This document shows positions 32,401-37,874 of a stretch of DNA of 64,000 nt, piece by piece. Position 1 is the first letter of the stretch. Each line of letters starts with the position of its first letter. Under the pieces are notes generated by a model. That model did no database searches and was not told the DNA's origin. It was given only the letters and a program-made list of their open reading frames with translations. Made by a program: the position numbers and the translations under genes. Origin of the DNA: Hippopus hippopus (taxonomy: Eukaryota; Mollusca; Bivalvia; Cardiida; Cardiidae); assembly GCA_946811185.2 (NCBI GenBank), contig OX328112.1:15605215-15669214 (forward strand), written 5' to 3'.

Positions 32401-33250
32401 TTTGGTTTAGCGAATCAGAGGTTCTGTTACTTTCACAGTCAGAAAATCTTGAAGAATAAGATTAAGAACGTTCTTAAGAATGGTTGGTGAATACGGACCC
32501 AGAGGTCATGCTAAAATATTATACATGTATACATATAACTTTTCTGGTTCAAATACACACAAGACAGGGAAAAAAAAAATTTATACCTAGTCTACACTTT
32601 CAAATATGGTTCCAAATATGGTATGATGACTGTCCAGCATACAGGATACTCACATATTGGTTTGTGATTTGATTGGTCAAAATGTTATGATATTCATCTG
32701 TCATTCAAAGAAAACCAAGTTACTACCCAGTAAACTAGCATATGTTATTTTCTTCTTTTTAACCATTGTCAAAGTTATTACAGTTGTCAGTAACTGCAAT
32801 ATTTTGTTGTTGAGAATTGTAGATGTATAATGAAAGGAATGTTATGTTGCGTGTTTTGACATCTCATTTGATCTTTGCGCTGCCTCAATATGAAATTTTC
32901 TCACACTGCTCGAAGGAAATAAAAGCACCAGGAAAGTTACCACAACATAATATTCCATATTTATGTATAGTTACATGCAACACTAGTTAACCATGATTTG
33001 ACCTCTTTTTTTTTCCAGGAAGCACAAGAAACGCCATAAGAAAGATTCAAATGGGCATCATCATCATCATCATAATCGACATCTGCCTACGATACCATCC
33101 TCACCCACGGAAAAGTCAGGGAAAAAAGGTGGTTCAGTTGCATTTTACATAGACGAGGAGGAAAGTGATAAGGAAGATCAGAGTGATAAAGAGCTAATCA
33201 CAGCCCCGGAGATTGTGGTTGATCCTCCAAGTGATAGTTCAAGGTCATAA
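5332..33250 (+). CDS. SLC4A7/8/10-like: Sodium-coupled bicarbonate transporter (SLC4, NBC/NDCBE group), 3' 14 exons; 5' part outside window
   Basis: Plasma-membrane carrier that couples HCO3- (or CO3 2-) movement to Na+. Coding exons: 5332-5492, 6403-6648, 7838-8097, 9393-9567, 11743-11876, 13372-13855, 14358-14471, 15264-15431, 17786-17964, 18534-18606, 19598-19843, 20466-20609, 21878-22101, 33019-33250. All junctions are GT-AG and all phases agree, giving about 945 codons to a TAA stop. Family signatures are [49 protein letters not shown] and [15 protein letters not shown]. The Asp in FMDQQ, where anion exchangers have Glu, and the four-Cys outer loop of exon 6 place it in the Na+-coupled branch. 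Vertebrate relatives are about 1,050-1,200 residues, so roughly 200-300 N-terminal residues lie upstream. I cannot decide between electrogenic, electroneutral and Cl--dependent transport from sequence. Confidence 0.95.
5493..6402 (+). other. Intron 1: decayed MITE-1 copies
   Basis: Contains a broken MITE-1 arm at about 5628-5700, a decayed copy at 5778-6000 (+) and a better one at 6079-6304 (-). No exon-like sequence was seen. Confidence 0.7.
6403..6648 (+). CDS. SLC4 exon 2 of window: core of the cytoplasmic band-3 domain
   Basis: Eighty-two codons, phase 0 at both ends, between a TTTTTCAG acceptor and GTACTT. The residues include [37 protein letters not shown] and [15 protein letters not shown], all near-invariant stretches of the cytoplasmic dimerisation domain of Na+-coupled SLC4 proteins. 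This domain faces the cytosol and regulates transport. The open frame continues past the donor only into MITE-1 sequence, so the end at TDE, matching the vertebrate exon edge, is secure. Confidence 0.95.
6649..7837 (+). other. Intron 2: MITE-1, two family-2 foldbacks and a CCCCCGCC-ended repeat
   Basis: Holds MITE-1 at 6679-6901 (+), starting 30 bp after the donor. Family-2 foldbacks follow at 7026-7203 and 7204-7472, with a fragment at 7495-7550, then the repeat at 7559-7803. Confidence 0.75.
7559..7803. mobile_element. Short element with TATCCCCCGCC inverted ends
   Basis: Starts TATCCCCCGCC and ends GGCGGGGGATA, perfect 11-bp inverted termini, 245 bp apart, with no coding capacity. The interior has GTCCATCCGTGTGTCCGTCC, a motif also seen in the repeats at 14072-14160 and 35835-36130. 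It lies 34 bp before the acceptor of SLC4 exon 3 of the window. Confidence 0.75.
7838..8097 (+). CDS. SLC4 exon 3 of window: end of cytoplasmic domain and juxtamembrane linker
   Basis: Acceptor TTGTTTTCAG, donor AG|GTTGTT. The exon starts in phase 0 and ends with two bases of an Arg codon. It reads [20 protein letters not shown], then [20 protein letters not shown], a hallmark of the NBC group. A variable acidic linker follows with four consecutive Asp ([15 protein letters not shown]), ending at LQRTN, which matches the vertebrate LQRTGRLFGG junction. The linker joins the cytosolic domain to the first membrane span. The start of this exon lies just beyond a TATCCCCCGCC-ended repeat in the intron. 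Confidence 0.96.
8672..8898 (-). mobile_element. MITE-1 copy
   Basis: TTAACTCCTTACTAAACGA to GTTAAAGAGTTAA, with full internal blocks (GACTGGTCCAAATTGAAAGC, palindrome, TCAGAGTCGTGAAAAC). Confidence 0.9.
8912..9364 (+). mobile_element. Old MITE-1 interrupted by a younger MITE-1
   Basis: The left part 8912-9070 ends GAGCCATGT and the right part 9301-9364 resumes with CTCCAAATGCTTTCAATT, the next block of the consensus. The interrupting copy at 9071-9300 is bounded by TTAA on both sides, at the place where the consensus itself has TTTAA. Confidence 0.85.
9071..9300 (+). mobile_element. MITE-1 copy nested in another MITE-1
   Basis: Complete 230-bp copy, TTAACCCTTTGCCACACAAT to TTTGGTAAAGGGTTAA, with the variant arm ACATGGTGGGAAAAGG. 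Its insertion into the older copy shows TTAA as the target duplication. Confidence 0.9.
9393..9567 (+). CDS. SLC4 exon 4 of window: pre-TM helix and TM1
   Basis: Acceptor TTGGTATTCAG, donor GTAAGT. The exon completes the split Arg and reads [20 protein letters not shown], an amphipathic helix at the inner membrane face. Then comes the first membrane span, about [20 protein letters not shown], ending LADATDKDL in phase 0. This aligns without gaps to vertebrate NBC proteins. The exon is flanked on both sides by MITE-1 copies (9301-9364 upstream, 9588 onward downstream), so the mobile elements approach to within about 30 bp of both splice sites without entering the coding sequence. Confidence 0.95.
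9588..10290. repeat. Tandem duplication of a MITE-1 composite
   Basis: Both units share the order CTTTAC-start left arm, truncated at TTTTCTAC, then a reverse MITE-1 ending GGTAAAGGGTTAACAGAC and a ATTCTAT...AAGCCATG tail. The second unit is more diverged (GGTAAAAAGTTAACAGACGG). Confidence 0.65.
10587..10873. mobile_element. Repeat X, inserted inside a MITE-1
   Basis: About 290 bp with blocks CAAGTTGTTAACTAT, GAACCCATACAACAAGG, CATCAAAGTATTTTTG and TTTTCACTGAAAATCAAGC. A second copy at 48628-48906 also sits inside a MITE-1, and a piece occurs at 41290-41402. No terminal inverted repeats are obvious. Confidence 0.65.
11140..11742 (+). repeat. Tandem array made of the acceptor and head of SLC4 exon 5
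   Basis: About ten diverged units of ~58-60 bp, consensus order GTGGGTTATATTTGTACATT, TACAGGGGGCATTTGAAAG, TTTGTAGGCAGGCTGTATA. The last unit contains the true acceptor (AG at 11741-11742) and the first bases of exon 5, and the repeat similarity continues into the exon (GTGGGTGTGATTTATGCATT). TTTACAG look-alike acceptors end at about 11188, 11304, 11426, 11538, 11567 and 11693. Confidence 0.85.
11743..11876 (+). CDS. SLC4 exon 5 of window: TM2-TM3 with the substrate-path signature
   Basis: Begins [18 protein letters not shown] after the acceptor TTTACAG and ends [10 protein letters not shown] with donor CAA|GTAAGT (two bases of the Lys codon). [16 protein letters not shown] is the most conserved SLC4 stretch; in known structures it forms the TM3 half-helix next to the ion site. 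The first ~60 bases are one unit of a tandem array that fills the end of the preceding intron (11140-11742), so the acceptor at 11741-11742 has at least six look-alikes upstream. The acceptor chosen here is the only one that gives an open frame of the expected length. Confidence 0.95.
11877..13371 (+). other. Intron 5: SINE fragment and MITE-1 copies
   Basis: Holds a partial minus-strand SINE of family B (about 12185-12345) and an intact MITE-1 at 12558-12786 (-). Decayed copies lie at about 12796-13000, 13005-13115 and 13129-13321. Confidence 0.7.
12558..12786 (-). mobile_element. MITE-1 copy
   Basis: TTAACTCTTTACCAAATGAC to GTGTGTTAAAGGGTTAA, with a complete palindrome and complete flanking blocks. 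It is a good reference copy of the minus orientation. Confidence 0.9.
13372..13855 (+). CDS. SLC4 exon 6 of window: TM4-TM6 and the glycosylated outer loop
   Basis: The largest exon (484 nt). It completes the Lys codon, then reads [18 protein letters not shown], a membrane span and [19 protein letters not shown]. The outer loop follows, with four Cys (two in CACI, one in HEC, one in GPGC) and three N-glycosylation sequons (NDS, NGT, NKT). The four Cys match the loop cysteines typical of Na+-coupled SLC4 members and absent from AE1-3. A further span ([19 protein letters not shown]) ends at HFFPAK. Donor AAG|GTAATT, phase 0. A truncated MITE-1 begins only about 40 bp after the donor. Confidence 0.96.
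13856..14357 (+). other. Intron 6: truncated MITE-1 and a shared repeat
   Basis: MITE-1 (-) at 13896-14071 lacks part of its right arm and is followed by a GTGCGTCAACTTTTAT-type repeat (14072-14165, also at 28800-29070 and 35835-36130). A 65-bp block at 14219-14285 (AGCACTTGGACC) recurs at 58075-58140. Confidence 0.65.
14358..14471 (+). CDS. SLC4 exon 7 of window: TM7
   Basis: Thirty-eight codons, phase 0 both sides, acceptor TTTTCCTAG, donor CAT|GTATGT. It reads [20 protein letters not shown] and then [13 protein letters not shown]. The RxxISDFAV start and the TPKLxVPxKF end are conserved in NBC-type carriers. The two flanking introns are short by the standards of this gene (502 and 792 bp). 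The downstream intron carries a full MITE-1 (about 14615-14842). Confidence 0.95.
14472..15263 (+). other. Intron 7: one MITE-1
   Basis: MITE-1 (-) at about 14615-14842 with ends worn to CCCATTACTACACAAG and GTGGTGGAGGAGTA. An isolated arm remnant lies at about 15146-15205. Otherwise nothing recognisable. Confidence 0.65.
15264..15431 (+). CDS. SLC4 exon 8 of window: TM8 with the Na+-branch Asp
   Basis: Fifty-six codons, phase 0 both ends, acceptor TTTTCAG, donor AAG|GTAGGA. It encodes [19 protein letters not shown], a hydrophobic span, then [19 protein letters not shown]. The Asp of FMDQQ is the residue that replaces the AE1 Glu (position 681 in human AE1) in Na+-coupled members. Next exon in the conserved order begins [10 protein letters not shown] possible 36-nt in-frame microexon lies 82 bp downstream (15514-15549). 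Confidence 0.95.
15514..15549 (+). CDS. Possible alternative 36-nt microexon in the TM8-TM9 loop
   Basis: A pyrimidine-rich acceptor (CTGTCTCCCTACCATGCAG) precedes 36 bases that read [12 protein letters not shown] in phase 0 and end at GA|GTAAGA. It would insert 12 residues between exons 8 and 9 without breaking the frame. I know of no such insertion in vertebrate paralogues, so chance splice-like sequence is a serious alternative. Confidence 0.2.
16739..16928. mobile_element. Foldback with ACCAACCATTCT arms (family 3)
   Basis: Long inverted repeat of about 190 bp. The arms carry TTTACCAACCATTCTGAAG and CTTGAAGAATAAAAC, meeting near CAATCAGCCAATCAGAAG. Better copies are at 22290-22487 and 32303-32500, which end GGTCCGTAT and ATACGGACC. 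Confidence 0.8.
17000..17785 (+). repeat. Tandem copies of the head of SLC4 exon 9, each with an acceptor
   Basis: Copies of TTTCATGTACAG followed by AAAGACTGTGGG and TTATAGATCTACTGATC have acceptor AG at 17384-17385, 17516-17517 and 17651-17652, before the real one at 17784-17785. The period is 132-135 bp. An older copy near 17017-17090 (ATCTACTGATTGTTGCAGTC) is separated by a MITE-1 inserted at 17098-17325. The part between exon-like heads resembles a MITE-1 right arm (TTACCAGCATTTTCTCCTTT). Confidence 0.85.
17098..17325 (+). mobile_element. MITE-1 copy inside the exon-9 array
   Basis: TTAACCCATTACCACACAAT to TGTGTGGTAAGGGTTAC. It splits the oldest exon-head copy from the others, so it inserted after the array had formed at least once. 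Confidence 0.85.
17786..17964 (+). CDS. SLC4 exon 9 of window: TM9-TM10
   Basis: Acceptor TCATGTGCAG, donor AG|GTAATA, ending in two bases of an Arg codon. It reads [18 protein letters not shown], then [20 protein letters not shown] and [12 protein letters not shown], all strongly conserved. The upstream ~780 bp consist of partial tandem copies of the acceptor and the first ~70 bases of this exon. The copy used here is the only one that continues into [10 protein letters not shown]. The others run into intronic sequence or a stop. Confidence 0.95.
17965..18533 (+). other. Intron 9
   Basis: A decayed MITE-1 (-) at about 18303-18515 (palindrome GGAGAAAATGGTAGGTACCC). The first 330 bp show nothing recognisable. 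Confidence 0.6.
18534..18606 (+). CDS. SLC4 exon 10 of window: TM11
   Basis: Short exon (73 nt). Acceptor TATTTTTCAG, donor AGG|GTAAGA. It completes the Arg codon and reads [20 protein letters not shown], then SLLR. REQRxTG and the span match vertebrate NBC proteins. MITE-1 copies lie on both sides (about 18303-18515 and 18620-18833), the second starting about 15 bp after the donor. That makes this one of the most tightly hemmed-in exons of the gene. Confidence 0.93.
18620..18833 (-). mobile_element. MITE-1 copy with a co-varying arm variant
   Basis: The palindrome at 18723-18769 reads TTGGAAAACAAGAAAATGC on one arm and exactly complementary on the other, where the family norm is GTGGGAAAAGGAG. 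Both arms carry the same change. Confidence 0.85.
18840..19597 (+). other. Intron 10, remainder: MITE-1 fragments
   Basis: Arm fragments at about 18930-19100 and 19190-19296. A nearly full copy lies at 19327-19550 (-) ending GTGTGGTAAAGAATTAA, about 48 bp before exon 11. Confidence 0.65.
19598..19843 (+). CDS. SLC4 exon 11 of window: TM12-TM13
   Basis: Eighty-two codons, phase 0 both ends, acceptor CTTTATTTCAG, donor ATG|GTAAGT. It begins [20 protein letters not shown], a near-invariant SLC4 stretch. It continues through a cytosolic loop ([16 protein letters not shown]) into [18 protein letters not shown] and ends FPIM. The downstream intron starts with the 3' part of a SINE (about 19878-20110). 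Confidence 0.96.
19878..20110 (+). mobile_element. SINE family A, 5'-truncated
   Basis: Body and tail only: GATTGATGATACTCATTG, GTGGGAAAGCAGCCATTGA, AACTCCAGGAAAGCCCAGG, tail AAATACCATACAAAC. The tRNA-like head is missing. Confidence 0.75.
20171..20289. mobile_element. Very short MITE-1 relative without the palindrome
   Basis: About 119 bp from TTAACTCTTTACCACAC to GATGTGGTAAAGAGTTAA. Both termini and the AAAGCAGTTGCAGACAAC block are kept, but the 65-bp palindrome is absent. It looks like an internal deletion of the hairpin. Confidence 0.7.
20466..20609 (+). CDS. SLC4 exon 12 of window: TM14 and start of the C-terminal tail
   Basis: Forty-eight codons, phase 0, acceptor TTCACTTGTAG, donor GAG|GTTAAT (a weaker donor). 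It reads [20 protein letters not shown], then [24 protein letters not shown] is the acidic motif at the start of the cytosolic tail that has been proposed to bind carbonic anhydrase in relatives. A charged, probably helical stretch follows. Confidence 0.94.
21326..21553 (-). mobile_element. MITE-1 copy
   Basis: TTAACTCATTACCAAACGAC to TGTGGTAATGGGTTAA, full length, with nearly perfect palindrome arms. Confidence 0.88.
21567..21794 (+). mobile_element. MITE-1 copy
   Basis: TTAACCTTCCACCACACAAT to GTGGCACATACTTAA. Opposite orientation to its neighbour, so the two can pair with each other as well as internally. Confidence 0.8.
21878..22101 (+). CDS. SLC4 exon 13 of window: C-terminal tail with the [13 protein letters not shown] motif
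   Basis: Acceptor TTTTGTATTTGTAG, donor AAAAG|GTAAAT, ending with two bases of an Arg codon. The tail reads [16 protein letters not shown], a variable region, then [16 protein letters not shown]. That segment matches the INISDEMAKTAxW segment of vertebrate SLC4A7/8/10 tails. This favours the electroneutral/Na+-driven subgroup over SLC4A4 (inference). The segment has 3 Cys. The next intron is 10.9 kb, by far the longest in the window. Confidence 0.9.
22507..22722 (+). mobile_element. MITE-1 copy, perfect palindrome with variant arms
   Basis: TTAACCCTTTACCACACAAT to CCTGGTAAAGGGTTAA. The arms (22549-22614) are perfectly paired and carry ACATGGTGGG where the norm is ACATTGTGGG, matched on the other arm. 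Confidence 0.92.
23467..23695 (-). mobile_element. MITE-1 copy
   Basis: TTAACCCTATACTACACTG to TTGTGGTGAAGAATTAA, with a partly decayed palindrome. A second half-copy follows directly (23700-23822). Confidence 0.75.
24710..24917. mobile_element. Foldback with GGCTTGCAACA ends (family 4)
   Basis: Inverted termini TGGCTTGCAACATGCG and its complement. Interior GC-rich dyad GCCTGCGTGGATTGCGTAGG, and TTTACGACTAC/AGATTTTGT blocks. Other copies at 44373-44577 and 55549-55814. It lies back to back with a family-2 element at 24917. Confidence 0.78.
24917..25400. mobile_element. Family-2 foldback split by a MITE-1
   Basis: Starts GAGTCATGCTCTGGGC and ends ATTTAGCCCATTTTTGTCAGA. The MITE-1 at 25132-25360 interrupts it at the TTAA of the ATGCATTAA block, which in unsplit copies is continuous (ATGCATTAAGCCCC). 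Confidence 0.8.
25132..25360 (+). mobile_element. MITE-1 copy inside a family-2 foldback
   Basis: Complete copy, TTAACCCTTTACCACACAAT to GTAAAGGGTTAA, with a standard palindrome. It gives a second clear TTAA insertion into a known sequence. Confidence 0.93.
26279..26578 (+). mobile_element. tRNA-derived SINE (family A), best copy
   Basis: The head is tRNA-like: A-box TAGCTTAGTCGGTAGTG and B-box GGGTTCGATCCCTGG, with CGCCCA...TTGGGC partly pairing. Then come the common body (ATGATAGTCATTACAACAGG, AAGCAGCCAGTGCGCC) and the tail GGCGTTAAACACCTTATAAT. Not a functional tRNA: the acceptor stem is imperfect and the sequence continues as SINE. Confidence 0.85.
26600..26873 (+). mobile_element. tRNA-derived SINE (family B) with an A-rich tail
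   Basis: The A-box-like AGTAGCTCAGTGGTAAGTG is followed by a body and a tail of AAATAAAATAAATAAATAAG. It starts about 20 bp after the family-A SINE ends. Confidence 0.65.
28800..29070. repeat. Dispersed repeat with the CCTGCCATGGTC motif
   Basis: Shares AGCTCACTGAACAAAGGCC-type start, AACATCATCTTTGACACTAC and ATCCTGCCATGGTC with 35835-36130, and partly with 14072-14165. No coding capacity is visible. Confidence 0.6.
29240..29505 (-). mobile_element. tRNA-derived SINE on the minus strand
   Basis: Reading the minus strand, the head carries GGTAGCTCAGTTGGCAGC (A-box) and GCGGGTTCAATACCTGG (B-box), followed by a body with TGAGAAAAGTAGTCAGTGGC. A truncated copy lies at 12185-12345. The 158-residue + strand frame here is a by-product. 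Confidence 0.75.
30269..30512. mobile_element. Family-2 foldback
   Basis: CATGTTCTGGCTAAAGGGGG to CCCCTTTTCACAGAGCATGG. The interior has an unusual G/C-run hairpin (CCCCCCTTTTCATGGGGGGG) next to the shortened core AGCCTGCGAAGGCT. Confidence 0.75.
30742..30969 (-). mobile_element. MITE-1 copy
   Basis: TTAACTCTTTACCAAGCGAC to GTGTGGTAAAGGGTTAA, full length, with the palindrome arms differing by few bases. Confidence 0.92.
31156..31384 (+). mobile_element. MITE-1 copy with co-varying arms
   Basis: TTAACCCTTTACCACACAAC to GTGTGGTAAAGGGTTAA. Both arms of the palindrome (31211-31277) carry AAGAAG/CTTCTT instead of AAGGAG/CTCCTT. Confidence 0.93.
31655..32125. mobile_element. Two family-A SINEs joined tail to tail
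   Basis: The + copy runs from about 31655 to 31860 (AAGCAGCCAGTGGTTTTG) and ends in GTATGGTGTTTTAACAC. The - copy continues from there to 32125, with its tRNA-like B-box (GGGTTCAAACCAGC in + reading) at the right end. The result is an inverted pair. Confidence 0.7.
32303..32500. mobile_element. Foldback ending GGGTCCGTAT (family 3), best copy
   Basis: Ends GGGTCCGTATACACCAACC and GGTTGGTGAATACGGACCC. The arms pair almost to the centre, where AACCATTTGGTTTAGCGAAT lies. The length is 198 bp, with no coding capacity. Confidence 0.85.
33019..33250 (+). CDS. SLC4 exon 14 of window: terminal coding exon
   Basis: Acceptor TTTTTTTTCCAG. It completes an Arg codon and reads [12 protein letters not shown], six His, [11 protein letters not shown], then an acidic run ([14 protein letters not shown]) and ends DPPSDSSRS before TAA (33248-33250). 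The basic and His-rich patch followed by an acidic patch is lineage-specific as far as I can tell. The last residues do not form the class I PDZ ligand found in some vertebrate paralogues. In-phase joining to exon 13 and the absence of another acceptable exon support the assignment. I see no AATAAA until about 35427, so the 3' UTR end is undefined. Confidence 0.85.
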
Positions 33251-36200
33251 AGGACATTTTTGTTACACTGATGGGTCCCTTGTTTTACACCAACTGGTCC
33301 CCTTTTGATACACTGACTTGTCCCTGTTGTTTATCCCATCAGTCCCTGTCATTAGTAGTGCAGGACTTAGGGTTGCATAAACCAGTTTAATGTGAGTCAT
33401 GATACATAGTTACATGTGAAAACATTGCAGAAAAAGACAAAATTACTCATAATGAACAGTTTGTCCTTTTGTTTTAAGTTCATCATAAGAAGTCTACTAC
33501 ATGGCATTAACAGTTCTATTCATAGAATATAGGTTTAACCCTTTACCACACAATCCTTAGTTTTAGTGACCCTGAAATTGACAGCTTTTGAAATATTTTG
33601 GAGAAAAGGAGGAAATGCTGGTAACCAGCATTTTTGCCTTTTCCCACAATGTCTTCTGGCCCTTTATTCGAGGCAGACTGAAGTTGTCTGCAAATGCTTT
33701 CAATTAGTACAAGGCTAAAATTTTGTCATTTGTTACAGTTGATCCTATACATAACAATCCTGTGATATAGAAGAAGAAGGCTTGAAAACATTGGGGGGAA
33801 GGGGGAGAGAAGCCTGCATTTCTCCTAATTGTACAATGTTTTCTTCCCCTTTAAAAACAAAATGGATCAGTTTTGATCTAAAATGTCATCTGCAAAATTT
33901 AATGCTTTCAGTTTCGACAAGTCTAAACTTTTGTCCTCTGCTAGAGAATTGACTCTTTACCAGATGACAAAAATGTAGACTCTGAAATTGAAAGCATTTG
34001 CAGACGACAATGTAAGTGTGACTTATAATGGAACTTGTCTTTAATAGGGTAAAACAGTGTGGGGAAATGAAGAAAATGCTGGTTACCAGCATTTTCTCCT
34101 TTTCCCTCAATGTTTTCAAAAGGCTTCATTCTCAGGGTCGTTAAAACTCTGGATTGTGTGCTAAATTGTTAAGAGAGATAAAACATTCTGTCAGGGAATC
34201 AGGTTGAGGGGGGGAACCTCACAAGACAAGTTGTTGGTGTTTCAAGGGGAGACAGTGATTCATTTGTGAAAGTGTAGCCTTGGATCATACATGTGATAGT
34301 TCAAAGTTCAAAGATGTGAATTGTGAAAAACCCATTCTCACTCTGTTTTTGAAATGTTTTGGCATAAATATGTATTAGATATCATTTTACCTATGTATTG
34401 TCAGGATTTGTTGAATTTTTAGTTATCAATTTTTTTGACATACAATGATAATTTTTTGTAGTACGAAATCAGGTTATATCATTTATGTATATAGAACTCT
34501 ATACATCAGCTGAACAAATTCAATTTATACTGTAGTGGGGTCATTTTCCCCTGTCATTTTAACCCTTCACCAAACAATCCAGACTTTTAACATCCCTGAG
34601 AAAGAAGGCTTTTGAAAACATTGTGGAAAAGGAGAAAATGCTGGTAACCAGCATTTTCTCCTTTTCCCTCAATGTTTTCTACCCTTCCAAAAAACAAATA
34701 GTAGAGCACTGGCTTGGTGAGCGAGGAAGCCAGGGTTTGTGCCAATGTCAGATATTATTTTCAAAAAGGATCTGTTGCTTGTAAAAGAAGTGAACAAAAG
34801 CGTCTTGGATGTCTTACTTTGGATTTTTAAAAACTATTTTTTCTTGTTATAATGATATGTGCATTATTTATCTTTATTTATTGTTCTTTTCTGTCAATGG
34901 ACTATTGAATAATTGAAATATTGCAATTTGAGATAAAGAGATAACAATTCTCTAAATAGATGAAATCTGGTTTTTGGGTCGCTTTACCATGTTTTTGTGT
35001 CATTTTGTCGTTCTTTAGTTCGATCCTCATGAATCAAATGAATGGTGTTGTGGAAAAAGGGGCTTAATGCATCTGCATGATGTATTAAACCAAGCAAGTC
35101 ATCACATAATTATGCATCCGTAAAATCCATTTGTCTAACAAACAGACTGGAGCATGAGGTAGACTGGTCCTTTACATGCAGAAAATTGACTAATAGAAAA
35201 AAGTTTCGACCTACATGTAGGTCAGCCTGGGCAAACTGACCTGGGTCGATACTTTTTGCAGATGCAATTAACCTCCTTTTCACAGAGCATTGCTCAAATG
35301 TTTGGGTGGGTAAACTGAAATCAGCCTGTTGATCAGGTTTTGTCTGTTCATCCTTCACTGACCTTTTGTCTGTCCATGAGCATGTTGGTTTGAGATTTGT
35401 ATCAAAACTCTGAGCAAGTTTTAACAAATAAAGTGTTATAGTCCCACTGATAATGACCATGAGGAAAAAGGCTTTTGAAAACCTTGTGGGATAAGGATAA
35501 AAGCACTCATGTAAAATTTCATGTATGTTTTTCACTCACCAATCAACACCAGCACAACCACCTATAAAAACACCATAGCAACACCACCTTCAGCGCAACA
35601 TATAGGTCATAAAAATGCAATCAGTCGATTTCTCTAGTAATATCCCCGAAACAAAATGGGGGGGGGGTCCATCCATCCATCCATCCATCTGTAGACAATT
35701 TTCAGTTACAGTTTTCATTGTTTTTGGCTGAAATCTTAATAAGAGCCTTCCTGCTTTTAGAGCCTATAATTTTCATTTTGATTGGTTTACTATTTTATCA
35801 CATAAAACCTCCCCCAGCAGTGTATTAAATCTATGACTTACTAGCTCCACTGGCCAAAGGCCAGCGGGCTTATGTCATGGCCCGGTGTCCGTCACGTGTG
35901 TGTCGGTCCATCCATGTGTGCATCCGTCTGTGCGTTAACTTTTATTTCAAACATCATCTCTGAAACTACCCATCCAAATTTGATGAAACTTCACAAATTG
36001 ATCCTGCCATGGTCCTCTTAAGAATGTCTTGAAAGAATTTGATTCCTTCAAAAACACTGGTTGCCATGGCAACAAAAGCGAAAAATATTGAAAATCTTTG
36101 AAAATCTTCTTGTCTGAAACCATAAGGCCCAGGGCTACCAAATTTGGCATGTAGCTTTATCTAATGGACCTGTAAGAAATTTCTTCATATTATAGCCCTG

Positions 36201-37551
36201 GGGTCAAAATTGGCCCAATGCCAGCGATCACAAGTTCAGTATGGGCTTATATAGTGACTTCAATTTAAATAGTAATCAAGGGAAATACTCCTGTTTATAA
36301 GAGATAAAGTTTGTTACTATTTACCTCCCTTGATTATCCAACTGCAGTAATACATGATTGATGTTGATATTCAAGTTTTTTGGATAGGACATGTTCTGTT
36401 TTCAGGGAGAGTGATTTATTTTGATGCTAATAGTTATGCTCACATGAGTGGAATATTTAACTTAAAGTAAGGTTTCTGTCATTCAGTTTTCTTTCCAGAA
36501 CTTTACCTGTCATGCCATTGAATAAACCTGCTTGTATTCACCGACATAATCTTTGCACTTAAAAAGATGTTTTCTTTTTGTTGGGCAGGGGGGAAGTTAT
36601 GTTTTCCAGGTAAGTTTATTACCACACAGACTTTTTATGCTGTATGTCTCTGTCAATGCCAATTAAGTGCATGATAGCTTTGTTTTACTCTTTAAGAAAG
36701 GACATTTTTTTTACTGGACCAAGTTAAAAGCTATTGCAGAAGACAAATTGAATGTAGCTTAAATGATTATTTCTGTCTTTGATAGGGTAGGAAACATTGG
36801 TGGAAAAGGAGAAAATACTGGCTGACAACATGTTGTCCTTTTCCCACAATGTTTTCAAAAGCCTTCTCTTTAAAGGTCATTAACACTTCAATTTGCGTGG
36901 TAAAGGGTTAAAAAGCCAGTGGAGCAATTTGATTTTTGATTAATTTTCAGTCGTGAGCGCGTGAAGCTTGAGAGACCAACCACAGTATGTGCTGGAATTT
37001 GTACTACTACACCATTTTGCGGAAAAATGATGTCATTGTTGCTAAGGCGTATACATGTGGACAGGTTTTGATTTTCATGTTGAATAAAAAGCAAGAAATT
37101 GCTTTTTAAAAGCAATGAAATTGCCAAGTTAGTTGTACTTACCGCCTCTAGAAACTGTTTTATTCTACTTTTTGTGTAAATGTCAAGGAGCTATCTACTT
37201 GTGTATGAACACATCTGAAACCGAACTACAACTGTCCACATGGACCTGTGAGCAGTATATAGGTAAAAGGTGATGATGCCGAGTATTTTTTGTCTGTCAT
37301 TTGTTTTATGTGATGAATAGGATCTCACATTCGTGTTTATGTATTATCATTTTAAACTTGTTGACTAAAATGCTTTTAATGCTTGCCAAGACTCGTGTCA
37401 TACAATTTTAGTCAACTCGTTTGATAAAAATGATAATACATAAACACTCGTGTAAGATCCTCTATATAAGAAATATGGCTTTTCCAATACTTATCCAGTG
37501 ACAGGGCAACAGGTGGGGGTGGGGTTTCATCTCCCTGCAACAGTTCTAGCT
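33251..37551 (+). other. Region 3' of the transporter: 3' UTR (extent unknown) and repeats
   Basis: The first ~280 bp after the stop are repeat-free and presumably 3' UTR. Then MITE-1 at 33535-33740, 33745-33945 (decayed), 33945-34173 (-), 34558-34690 (truncated) and 36690-36910 (-). Also a family-2 foldback at 35048-35296, a CCAT microsatellite at 35660-35692, the dispersed repeat 35835-36130 and a foldback at 37319-37461. Confidence 0.6.
37319..37461. repeat. Foldback with GTGTTTATGTATTATCAT arms
   Basis: Arms GTGTTTATGTATTATCATTT and ATGATAATACATAAACAC, with a second pairing block (TTGACTAAAAT with ATTTTAGTCAA). About 140 bp. Confidence 0.75.
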
Positions 37552-37874
37552 CTGTAATACCACACAATCTTGACATTAAGCAACCCTAATGGAAAAAGCT
37601 TTAGAAAAATCATGGAAAAAGTAGAAAATGCTGGCAACCAGCATTTTCCCACACTGTTTTCTACCCGTCCTAAGGGAAATCCCATTGTTAGAGCTATACT
37701 CAATTTGTCGCCTGGAAATGCTCTGGATTTGGACCAGTTTAAATTTTAATTGTTTGGTAAAGGGTCAAAGAACAGTCAGTTGTCACATAACAGAATCTGA
37801 TGGTGTTTGTTAACATTATTGAAATCAGGGTTTGGGACTTATATGTTAACTTAATATGAATGAAAAGCTGTAGT

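Larger units (their letters stand above)
22102..33018 (+). other. Intron 13 (10.9 kb): repeats, with a quiet stretch at 27000-28800
   Basis: Contains foldback 22290-22487 and MITE-1 at 22507-22722, 23467-23695, 23700-23822 (half), 24188-24362, 25132-25360, 25996-26215, 30742-30969 and 31156-31384. It also holds family-2 foldbacks, SINEs (26279-26578, 26600-26873, 29240-29505, 31655-32125) and foldback 32303-32500. Between about 27000 and 28800 I see no gene and no repeat I recognise. Confidence 0.7.
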
